From positions 1 to 41,129 of the forward strand of contig JAPUKJ010000040.1 of NCBI GenBank assembly GCA_027295705.1: 41,129 nucleotides of DNA. Reading direction: 5' to 3'. The position numbers and the translations under genes were made by a program. The notes below the pieces were generated by a model, which was given only the letters and a program-made list of their open reading frames with translations, was not told the DNA's origin and did no database searches. Origin of the DNA: Ignavibacteria bacterium. Lineage in GTDB: Bacteria > Bacteroidota > Ignavibacteria > UBA10030 > UBA6906. Position 1 is the first letter of the stretch, and each line of letters begins with the position of its first letter. Of the stretch, positions 32,201 through 40,406 are shown piece after piece.

Positions 32201-34438
32201 ATGAACGCATTGTGGATTGTTGTGCAACGCGTCCCATACGTATTGCCATTTGTGCTGATTGGTTTAGTGCTTGCTTCATGTGGTCCTTCTCCCCCCGATG
32301 ACATACTCCAGAAGTCAGGCCAGGCAGCCGTAGTATTTGTGAAAGAGAATAGCCGCCACAATAATCGCAGCCGGGTATCGAGAAGTAACAGGGATGAATA
32401 CTATCCAGGGAGTGATCTGCTCTTCCTCAGCCCGATTTCCTCGCAAGGCGAGCTAACGAACCTTACGGCGCAGTACACTACGCGTAATCAAGCGGATCCG
32501 GAAGACTACGGTGCTGCTGCAGATCCAGAAGTCTCGTACGACGGCAAGAAAATCCTATTTGCCATGAAGGAAAACCGGAGCCGTCTGTGGCACATTTATG
32601 AAATGAATATCGATGGGAGTGGATTGGTTCAATTGACCGATCAAGCAAGTGGCGACGACATGGATCCGACGTATCTGCCCAATGGACAGATAATGTTTAC
32701 GTCGACGCGATCGGGGATCGTTGATGAGTACAATCGGCGACATTCGCCGCTGCTGCACGTTGGCGACAGGGGTTCGGATGGACGACTTATCAATATCAGG
32801 CAGATTTCCTTCAATCAAAGCCACGATACGAATCCCATGGTTCACTCCAGCGGGAAAGTATTTTACAGTCGCTGGGAACACTTGGGCAGTCCGAACAAGT
32901 TTCCGCTCTTTGTTATCAACCCTGATGGAACACGTCCGTTCGTCCTGTATGGGAATCATTCTCCTCGGGAGAGCGGGAGCCGCGCGTTCCTTGAGGCCCG
33001 TGAGCTTTCAGACGGAGGGATAGTATGCTCAATCATGGAGCGAGAATCTGAGTTTGAAGGGGGTGCAATTGCCATTATTGACATTTCCAAATCGGATGAT
33101 AACCTAGCATTCATAACTCCTTCTACAGTTCCATTTAACAATAGAAATCAATTTTCCAGTGCCCTGTTCAAGTCACCTCATCCGATTATCGACAAAAATG
33201 CTTCTGCTGACCGTCGGGAGAAAATCCTCGTTGCAATGTCACCAATACCGATCAATACGGGTGCAGGGGATGACGAAGTTGACTATGGCCTGTATGTGAT
33301 GGACAAGGATGGCAGTAATCTGCGCTTGATCTATAACGACCCGGAATACAATGAGTATGATCCAGTGCCAGTTATGGCGAGAGAGAAACTGCCGGGCGGC
33401 GTACCTCAGGTGATTCCCATGGATCCAAACGTCGCTTCTGCAATGGCGTCTGGTGTAACGACTGGGATGTTCTTCGACGGTAATGTATATGACCGTGCCA
33501 CGAACGATGGTCAAACCCGTCCCGCCGCGACCTTTGTCAATGCTGACGGTTCTGTTGGCCAGGCAAAGTACCTTAGGGTTTTGGAGGCGATTCCACTTCC
33601 TCAAGATCGTAACAAAAGGGGAGGCCCAATTGGCGATACAAATTTTGAAAAGCAGCGAGTTGTGGGTTATGCACCTATCCGCCCAGATGGATCATTCACT
33701 GTGGAGGTACCAGCGAACCGGTCGCTTCACATGCAAACACTGGATGAGAACGGAATGATGCTCGTGAACCAGTTAACATGGGTACAGGTGATGCCGGGGG
33801 AGAAAAGACTCTGTACTGGATGTCACGATTCGCACGATCGAGATAGGATTATTAATGATCTCGAAATTCTGGCTACCCAGCAGGTCCGTAATAAAGCTAC
33901 AGGGTCGACCTACGATGCCGGATTTCACAATGCCGATAATGTAATGAGCCATCCAGCAGCAAGAACAGACACAGTGGATTTCTTTGACAGATACCGCCCA
34001 AACCGGACAAACACAGTACAAGCGATCTTTGATGCACGCTGCATTACGTGTCATGGCACGTCGTTGCCTGCAGGAGGATTGCGATTAGAAAATGTTGCCT
34101 TTGATAAGGTTCCGCCGGGCTCTGGCATGAGCGACGAAAGTTCGGTATATGATTCCTTAACTCGGGACGCCCGCTATCGAACGGCGAATGGAAGTTCGTT
34201 GGACTACGTGACTCGAAATGGTGCGCGTCGCAGCCCATTGATGTGGGTAATGTACAACCGGCAGCTTAATGATCCTGAAAATACTGATTATCGGCCATTG
34301 AGCTACGACCATACGCAATTATGGACAAAGGATCAGTACAACCGGCTCGATCCATTTCTTCCTGGGAATCGAGATCTGTTAACGATTATTGAATGGCTTG
34401 ATGCAGGTACTCAATATTCAAATACCACTGATGAGTAG
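32201..34438 (+). CDS. TolB/PD40-type beta-propeller lipoprotein, hydrazine synthase alpha subunit-like, with two CxxCH heme motifs
   Basis: Lipobox VLASC; WHIYEMNIDGSGLVQLT and DPTYLPNGQIMFTSTRSG propeller repeats; RLCTGCHDSHDR and ARCITCHGTSLPAGGLRL. Confidence 0.85.
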   Translation: MNALWIVVQRVPYVLPFVLIGLVLASCGPSPPDDILQKSGQAAVVFVKENSRHNNRSRVSRSNRDEYYPGSDLLFLSPISSQGELTNLTAQYTTRNQADPEDYGAAADPEVSYDGKKILFAMKENRSRLWHIYEMNIDGSGLVQLTDQASGDDMDPTYLPNGQIMFTSTRSGIVDEYNRRHSPLLHVGDRGSDGRLINIRQISFNQSHDTNPMVHSSGKVFYSRWEHLGSPNKFPLFVINPDGTRPFVLYGNHSPRESGSRAFLEARELSDGGIVCSIMERESEFEGGAIAIIDISKSDDNLAFITPSTVPFNNRNQFSSALFKSPHPIIDKNASADRREKILVAMSPIPINTGAGDDEVDYGLYVMDKDGSNLRLIYNDPEYNEYDPVPVMAREKLPGGVPQVIPMDPNVASAMASGVTTGMFFDGNVYDRATNDGQTRPAATFVNADGSVGQAKYLRVLEAIPLPQDRNKRGGPIGDTNFEKQRVVGYAPIRPDGSFTVEVPANRSLHMQTLDENGMMLVNQLTWVQVMPGEKRLCTGCHDSHDRDRIINDLEILATQQVRNKATGSTYDAGFHNADNVMSHPAARTDTVDFFDRYRPNRTNTVQAIFDARCITCHGTSLPAGGLRLENVAFDKVPPGSGMSDESSVYDSLTRDARYRTANGSSLDYVTRNGARRSPLMWVMYNRQLNDPENTDYRPLSYDHTQLWTKDQYNRLDPFLPGNRDLLTIIEWLDAGTQYSNTTDE

Positions 34439-34548
34439 CTAGCCTAGCACGTTATCTCGTGATGGTAGATATGTTCTGTGTGGGGTTATTTGATAAGGTG
34501 AACAACCAGATTCTTAGCTTCCATCAACAGTTAAGAACGGAGGTAGCT

Positions 34549-34599
34549 ATGACTTCAACAAAATCAGTTAGATCTGTGAGGCTAACGTGGGCGCCATAG
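34549..34599 (+). other. Candidate 16-codon leader-type small ORF (MTSTKSVRSVRLTWAP)
   Basis: GGAGGT Shine-Dalgarno 4 nt before the ATG, in the long intergenic region before the lipoprotein gene. Confidence 0.3.
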
Positions 34600-34802
34600 T
34601 TTTCTGGCTCCAGGCGTTGCTGAAAAGTGGAACTGAAAAACAACGATTTACCTATCACATAGGATTGGTTTTCAGAGTTAGAAAAAATTTAATCGAACCT
34701 GGTGCACGCAGAACGCGAAGGGCATAGAAGTGCAAAAAATTATTTTGCTCACATTTTACATCAAGCACCAGATTCATTAACCTCACCAAAGGAGGTCTTG
34801 AG

Positions 34803-35561
34803 ATGAAAAATTTACATCACCTTATGTATATTGCCTTATTTTTTTCCGGGCTCATTCTGATTACTGGGTGTAACGAGATGGAGGCTCCAATTCCAGCAGA
34901 TGCTGGCCAACAGTCACTTCTGAAGTCAGGCGACGACGATGACGGCGATGATGACGGCGGGGCTCAGATCCCCTTCGACGAGGTGGAGGTGTTCTTCGAG
35001 TTTAACACCACGGATAACGATCTGGGCTTTCAGTTATTCCTCGATGCAGAAGGCTGGAAGCAGGTCAATGTTTTCGGCCCTGACGGCAAGATCATCAACT
35101 TCAAGGCTAAAAGAGCTTTGAAGGAGCTTGGCATTACCGAGCTGCGCTTCGAGAGCTCCGAGCCGTCGCCAGCTGAGGTCCTGGCCTTGTTCCCACCCGG
35201 GGACTATAAATTCAGGGGCAGGACGGTCGAGGGAGACAAGCTGGTGGGCACGGGGGAGCTGTCGCACGCCTTTCTGGCCGCGCCCTCCATCTTCGTCAAC
35301 GGCGACCCGATCAACGGCGATCCGGTGGACCCTGACAGCACTGTCATTGGATGGGACGCCCCAGGAGCTGAGCGCGTCCAGGTCATCGTCGGGAACGAAG
35401 ACCTCGGCCATTTCTTCGACGTCATTGTCTCGCCTGAGACCACGAGCCTGAATGTTCCGCCGCAGTTCCTCCAGCCAGCCACGGAGTACAAGGCCGAGGT
35501 CCTGGCGATATCGGCAAACGGAAACAGGACCATCACGGAGGGCACTTTCGTCACGGAGTAG
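34803..35561 (+). CDS. Lipoprotein with Asp-rich linker and C-terminal FN3-like domain
   Basis: Lipobox LILITGC; linker SGDDDDGDDDGG; C-terminal IGWDAPGAERVQVIV...LQPATEYKAEVLAISANGNRTITEGTFVTE. Strong SD (AAAGGAGGT). Confidence 0.75.
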   Translation: MKNLHHLMYIALFFSGLILITGCNEMEAPIPADAGQQSLLKSGDDDDGDDDGGAQIPFDEVEVFFEFNTTDNDLGFQLFLDAEGWKQVNVFGPDGKIINFKAKRALKELGITELRFESSEPSPAEVLALFPPGDYKFRGRTVEGDKLVGTGELSHAFLAAPSIFVNGDPINGDPVDPDSTVIGWDAPGAERVQVIVGNEDLGHFFDVIVSPETTSLNVPPQFLQPATEYKAEVLAISANGNRTITEGTFVTE

Positions 35562-35571
35562 TGCTTGACTG

Positions 35572-35748
35572 ATGACGATGATGAGGGTAATAATGGTGGG
35601 AAGCAACTGGCAGAAACAGAAGCACAGCGTTCGCTGGGATGGAAAGAACAACCAAGGAAATACCGTATCAAGTGGGTTTTATGTGTACAAGTTGCAGGCG
35701 AAAGGCCTCGTGGCAACAAAGAAGTTGGTATTTACGAAGCGAGTATGA
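35572..35748 (+). pseudogene. Orphan FlgD-like / T9SS C-terminal domain fragment
   Basis: 58-aa frame below the ORF-track cutoff: ...GSNWQKQKHSVRWDGKNNQGNTVSSGFYVYKLQAKGLVATKKLVFTKRV*, a typical C-terminal tail of a T9SS cargo protein with no N-terminal cargo domain. Confidence 0.7.
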
Positions 35749-35849
35749 AAGAACTTGGGGATCTCTAGGATCCACGGATATGATGTGTACTAGAATAATT
35801 TGCGCGTTAGGTGCACATTCATCTTTTGTCGGTGAGGGCACAAGAAGTT

Positions 35850-36362
35850 ATGAGTAAAGTCCGGCTGCGATACATCATTTGCCTCCTTCTTTTGCCCGGC
35901 TGGTCGGTTGCGTCGGCCCTTGGGCCTGAGTGGTTCGGGGGGAAAGCGCCTGACTTTACGCTTGAGACGATTGACGGCCGTGCTAAGCTCTCCCTGAGTG
36001 ACCTGCGCGGACAGGTTGTTGTAGTCGATTTCTGGGCAACTTGGTGTGCGCCGTGCAAACGTTACCTGCCTCGGCTCGCGGAACTCGAGATAGCCCACGA
36101 CGGCGTGAGAGTTTTGGCAGTGAATATTGACGACGAGAGGCGAAACGCTGTTGAATTCCTGAAACGCAACCGCATACACCTCACAGCATTGTTTGATGAA
36201 AAGAAAGAAGTTGTCGAAGAATACGGTGTTTCTGCAATGCCTTCAGCTTTTGTCATCGATAAGCGTGGAGTTGTTCGTTTTGTACACACCGGTTATACAG
36301 ACAACGAAGTGGAGCAAATAAAAAATGAAGTCGAAGATCTGCTACAGGAGGCTACAATATGA
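35850..36362 (+). CDS. TlpA-family thioredoxin-like disulfide reductase (exported)
   Basis: Signal peptide; APDFTLETIDG; VVVDFWATWCAPCKRYLPRL; SAMPSAFVIDKRGVVRFVHTGY. The ORF track opens at 35811 but the likely start is 35850. Confidence 0.92.
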   Translation: MSKVRLRYIICLLLLPGWSVASALGPEWFGGKAPDFTLETIDGRAKLSLSDLRGQVVVVDFWATWCAPCKRYLPRLAELEIAHDGVRVLAVNIDDERRNAVEFLKRNRIHLTALFDEKKEVVEEYGVSAMPSAFVIDKRGVVRFVHTGYTDNEVEQIKNEVEDLLQEATI

Positions 36363-36583
36363 GATCAGTTCTTAGCGTATGCGTTGCTGTAGTCGCTGTT
36401 GGCTTAGCAGTGCAGGGCTGTGCAACAGTGAAACCCTATGAACGCGAGAAACTAGCCGATCCGATTATGGAGCGCCAAAATCAATTTTCGAAGCAGACGC
36501 TTGAACAGAAATTCTTCTCGACACGCGAGGGGAGCATCGGAGGTGCAAGTGGAATTGGCGGTGGATGCGGCTGTGCCAAGTAG
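36359..36583 (+). CDS. DUF4266-type small lipoprotein
   Basis: Signal peptide with Cys (AVQGC), TVKPYEREKLADPIM core, C-terminal FSTREGSIGGASGIGGGCGCAK. ATGA overlap with the thioredoxin gene. Confidence 0.82.
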   Translation: MRSVLSVCVAVVAVGLAVQGCATVKPYEREKLADPIMERQNQFSKQTLEQKFFSTREGSIGGASGIGGGCGCAK

Positions 36584-36624
36584 TTCAACGTCGGTTAGTC
36601 TGGTTGGTTCCTAGGCGAGAATCT

Positions 36625-37764
36625 ATGCGCCGAAATCTAAGATGGATTTCAATAATGCTCCTGCCTATGATGCTATTTTGGTCAACCATGCCAGCGATTG
36701 CAGGGGGCGACCAAATGGGATTTACAACCTATTTTTTCTCTGACAGCGGGGAGAATAGTGTCATTACGAGTTCGTTCAACCTTGCTAAGAAGCTCCTGCA
36801 GCAAACGGTATTCTTGATTGACATTGAGCTTGATAATGTGACCGTGCCGCCGGTTACCGCAGTCACCGGTGCTACAAGGCCACAGCGTAGGAAAAGCGAG
36901 CCTTTTGAAAAGAGCCGAGGACAAGTAATTGTTGGGATCGAACAAGGCATCGGCCCGAACACGACAATAGCAGGAAACTTCTATCGCAGTCAGGAAGTCG
37001 ACTACACGTCAAGCGCTGTCGTCGGCACTTTCAGTCAGGATCTTTTCCAGAAGAACACGACAATCACACTTCGCGGACAGTATAGTGCCGATCGGGTCGG
37101 GAAGATCACGGAGGTCGGAGACATTCTCAACAAAAAAAAGAAAGTGTACACAGGTGCACTCAACATCAGCCAACTCCTCTCGCCGACAACGGTACTGGAT
37201 ATGAGCTATGATTTCGTGTACCTCAAGGGGTTCTTGAGTGATCCGTACCGTTTGGTGAAGGTGCATGATCTGAATGGGGCAGTCACGACGACGGATGAAA
37301 TGCATCCGCGCAAGCGCACACGTCATGCAGGTACAGGAAAGATCAGCCAGTTAATTCCTACGATCAAGGCGTCACTTATTGGGAGCTACAGATACTATTT
37401 CGACACGTGGAGGGTGCGCTCGCACACTGCTGAGGTCAAGCTGAACAAGTACATCGTGAAGGATCTCATTCTTGGGATTAATTACCGTTACTATACCCAG
37501 ACTGCGGCAAAGTTCTACCAAGACAAATATGTGGGTCAGGAATTCCTCAATCACGGATTAAGAACCGCGGATTATAAGCTGCAAAAGTTCAGCTCTAACA
37601 ATTTTGGCTTCAGTTTGACGTATTTGCTTCGCGGGCTAGGCAAGGCCTACCCTGACCTTGAATTTCTGCAGAACTCGTCTATCGAGGTCATGTACTTCAG
37701 GTATTTCAATGATTTAGATTTCACGGCGGATATTATTCAAATGGGTATCAAGTTTTCCATATAG
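36625..37764 (+). CDS. DUF3570-type outer-membrane protein
   Basis: Signal peptide ...MPAIAGGDQMGFTTYFFSDSGENSVITSSFNLAKKL; beta-rich with aromatic-rich C-terminal strands; directly follows the DUF4266 gene. The ORF track opens at 36565 but ATG 36625 fits the signal peptide. Confidence 0.82.
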   Translation: MRRNLRWISIMLLPMMLFWSTMPAIAGGDQMGFTTYFFSDSGENSVITSSFNLAKKLLQQTVFLIDIELDNVTVPPVTAVTGATRPQRRKSEPFEKSRGQVIVGIEQGIGPNTTIAGNFYRSQEVDYTSSAVVGTFSQDLFQKNTTITLRGQYSADRVGKITEVGDILNKKKKVYTGALNISQLLSPTTVLDMSYDFVYLKGFLSDPYRLVKVHDLNGAVTTTDEMHPRKRTRHAGTGKISQLIPTIKASLIGSYRYYFDTWRVRSHTAEVKLNKYIVKDLILGINYRYYTQTAAKFYQDKYVGQEFLNHGLRTADYKLQKFSSNNFGFSLTYLLRGLGKAYPDLEFLQNSSIEVMYFRYFNDLDFTADIIQMGIKFSI

Positions 37765-37806
37765 GCATGTTTATTTTTAACCCTTTGTACATGTGGGAGA
37801 GAGACA

Positions 37807-40236
37807 ATGAAACAATTACTGAAATTAGCCTTGGTGTTCCCCGTGCTCGTTGGGTCGCTTAGTTATAGTGGTGGATCTCAAAGACCGGAATATCTGGGTG
37901 CAAACTGGGCGCGTGTTTCAGACAAGGTGCAGATTGAGCTCATCGTAGATGAGTTACGTGCTGTTGCTGAGGGACGATTAAGTGGGAGGATAGTGCGGAA
38001 TCACGTTGCCCCGGATTTGGACCTTTCATCAATATTTAAGGTTAGCAGTACCTTACCTGCTGCGACCCGATCGGCCCATATTTATGCAGGCGCATCTGAA
38101 GTGCTGGTAAACGGGAAAACTGCATCGATAGAAACAGGCGCTGGTGAACGATTATTGTTTGAGAAGATCAACAACACCTGGAGAGTAACTGGCGGATCGA
38201 TGAGGGTACAGCAAGCCTTGGTCAGTCCGGAAAATGTAACATCGCTTACTATGGGCGACGGCACCTCCAAGGGGAAAACGTTCGTTCAAACTCCTATGAG
38301 TCGTGAGCATGGCATTGGCCGTTTGTCGCGCAGCGTTACGCGTGCAAGGATCGATCGCGCGCTCTTCAGCACACCTGAGAAGACCGCATCGTATTACTAT
38401 GCGCACTACATGGAATCGGCCCCCTATGTTTCGGCGACGTACATTCAATTCGTCACTGATCCGGACTGGAATCGGATCGTGTACGGCAATATGAATCACT
38501 GGATCAAGTCCTACGATAACGTGCTCGGTCCTTCGGCGATTGTGACTGATGCTGAAGGCAGAGTATTTGTTGGAGAAACCGGCAACAAGCGAGTTACTGT
38601 CCTTCGTATCGTTGGTGATGGGAGTGATGCTCAGCTTCAACCGCTGTATTACATTCCTAACATCACTAACCCGAGTGACATCGCTTTGAACGACAATGGC
38701 ACCCCGCTTGACGTCAGCGATGACCTCCTGTATGTTGCGGACGCTTCGCAAAACAAGATCCTTAAATACCTCCTAGGACCCTCTGCCGCAACACTTGTCA
38801 AAACGTTTGATGGTTTTGATACACCAACCTGTGTTCTCGTTGGGAAATGGAATGGGGCTAGCAGCGGCCTCCTCTATGTTGTGGACCAAGTTGCCAAACG
38901 TATCCGATTGTTCAACGACACTGGATCAGAGCTTTCTCTCATCAAAGAAGTGAGAGGCGATTACAGTCAGTACTTCAAATCGATCAAGGCTGATCACTTT
39001 GGGAATATCTATGTCGTTGACAACGTTAACTCACAGGTTTTCAAATTCACGGCAGCTTTTGAATTGCTTGACTCCGAGGGTGGTGATGATGTGTTCGCAG
39101 CTCTTGGTAATGTCGATATTCCATTCGGCAAGATAGTGATCGATGGCCAGGGTACATATTGGGCCGGGTTTGACCAGATGTTTGCGGTGGAGCGTTGGGC
39201 GGAGGCCAGCGGTGCGCAGCGTCGGACGCTCGGTCTTAGCCTGAAGAACATCGAGTTTCGTTCTGACCGCGATGTCAGCACCGTAGACAATCAGTTTATC
39301 TTGACCGACTTCGGAGACGTCAAAGTGCGGGTGTATGATAGTAGAAACAGTTTAGTCCGAACGTTGAATTCAGCGTGGATGATCTCTGGCTGGAAGAATA
39401 TTACGTGGGATCGGCGCAACGATGCAGGTGTGCAGGTTCCTGCCGATACGTATCGTTACGAAATTGCAGCAACTTCCGCGTACAGAGAAGAACCGACTGT
39501 GTCGCTCACCCAGTTCTATCTGCCGATGTATTATTGGGAAAACAGTGGGAGCAGTAAGCAATCGGATGATGCGCACCTTGTCCAGGGTAGCGCCCTTGCA
39601 TGGGGGACAGAGCCATCGCAGTTGGCGAACGAACATGCGACATCGGTGCAGTACAGATTCAAAGGATTGAATCCTGAGAGTGAGTATGAAGTGTCCGCAG
39701 AATACGTTGCGAATGATGGCGTTCGTCGTATGCAAGACATGACGGTGAGTGGTCAGCAGCTTCACGAAGCGATGATGGTTTCCAACACGCCGACGCAGAC
39801 AGGATTCATCGCGTTGCCGAAGGAGACATTCGCAACTGGAGAAGTGGTCATTAGCATCAACGCACGTGCAGAGGGATCAGCAATTGTTTCCCAGTTGTGG
39901 TTCAAGGAGACCGGTGTAGGGTTTAGTCTGCAACAGGTGAACGAGTCTGTTCCTACTTCATACGCGCTGGAACAGAACTATCCGAATCCATTCAATCCCT
40001 CTACCGTGATCCGGTATTCAATACCAATAGATGGCCCGGTGGCTCTAAAGGTGTATGACATTACAGGACGCGAGGTTGTAACGCTGGTGGATGAGCATAA
40101 ATCTGCCGGAACGTATAAAGCGCGTTTTGATATTGGGATAGCAACAGGCGGCAGAAACCTTGCATCAGGTGTTTACTTCTACCGACTAACAGCAGGAGAC
40201 TTTTCGGAGACGAAGAAGCTACTATTGCTCAAGTAA
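37807..40236 (+). CDS. Secreted NHL/six-bladed beta-propeller protein with FlgD-like Ig region and T9SS type A sorting domain
   Basis: AIVTDAEGRVFVGETGNKRVTVL and LLYVADASQNKILKYL repeats; ITWDRRNDAGVQVPADTYRYEI; C-terminal ALEQNYPNPFNPSTVIRYSI...SGVYFYRLTAGDFSETKKLLLLK. Confidence 0.87.
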   Translation: MKQLLKLALVFPVLVGSLSYSGGSQRPEYLGANWARVSDKVQIELIVDELRAVAEGRLSGRIVRNHVAPDLDLSSIFKVSSTLPAATRSAHIYAGASEVLVNGKTASIETGAGERLLFEKINNTWRVTGGSMRVQQALVSPENVTSLTMGDGTSKGKTFVQTPMSREHGIGRLSRSVTRARIDRALFSTPEKTASYYYAHYMESAPYVSATYIQFVTDPDWNRIVYGNMNHWIKSYDNVLGPSAIVTDAEGRVFVGETGNKRVTVLRIVGDGSDAQLQPLYYIPNITNPSDIALNDNGTPLDVSDDLLYVADASQNKILKYLLGPSAATLVKTFDGFDTPTCVLVGKWNGASSGLLYVVDQVAKRIRLFNDTGSELSLIKEVRGDYSQYFKSIKADHFGNIYVVDNVNSQVFKFTAAFELLDSEGGDDVFAALGNVDIPFGKIVIDGQGTYWAGFDQMFAVERWAEASGAQRRTLGLSLKNIEFRSDRDVSTVDNQFILTDFGDVKVRVYDSRNSLVRTLNSAWMISGWKNITWDRRNDAGVQVPADTYRYEIAATSAYREEPTVSLTQFYLPMYYWENSGSSKQSDDAHLVQGSALAWGTEPSQLANEHATSVQYRFKGLNPESEYEVSAEYVANDGVRRMQDMTVSGQQLHEAMMVSNTPTQTGFIALPKETFATGEVVISINARAEGSAIVSQLWFKETGVGFSLQQVNESVPTSYALEQNYPNPFNPSTVIRYSIPIDGPVALKVYDITGREVVTLVDEHKSAGTYKARFDIGIATGGRNLASGVYFYRLTAGDFSETKKLLLLK

Positions 40237-40270
40237 AGAACCCTAGGACATATAAGAAAGGAGGTATACC

Positions 40271-40297
40271 ATGATTGTGTCTGAGAAATTCTATTGA
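40271..40297 (+). other. Candidate 8-codon leader peptide (MIVSEKFY)
   Basis: Near-ideal SD AAAGGAGGT 5 nt before the ATG, upstream of two hairpins and the next T9SS gene. Confidence 0.3.
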
Positions 40298-40350
40298 TCG
40301 CTGCCAATTGCATCTAGTAGGCAATCATAATTCAAGCCCGACAGCGATTT

Positions 40351-40395
40351 GAGTGCAAAAGCACTCTACTTAATAGTATTGTCTCATTATTAAGT
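40351..40395 (+). promoter_or_regulatory. Two consecutive inverted repeats in the 5' leader of the 40407 gene
   Basis: GAGTGC-AAAA-GCACTC (40351-40366) and ACTTAATA...TATTAAGT (40368-40375/40388-40395), ending just before the SD. Confidence 0.45.
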
Positions 40396-40406
40396 TGGAG
40401 GACGTG

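Noticed and set aside
35034-35651. 205-aa and 171-aa minus-strand ORFs over the GC-rich lipoprotein
   Set aside because: Long antisense frames are expected in GC-rich DNA; the plus strand has SD, lipobox and FN3-like sequence.
38152-38751. 199-aa minus-strand ORF inside the T9SS propeller gene
   Set aside because: Antisense of a confident coding gene; no motifs.
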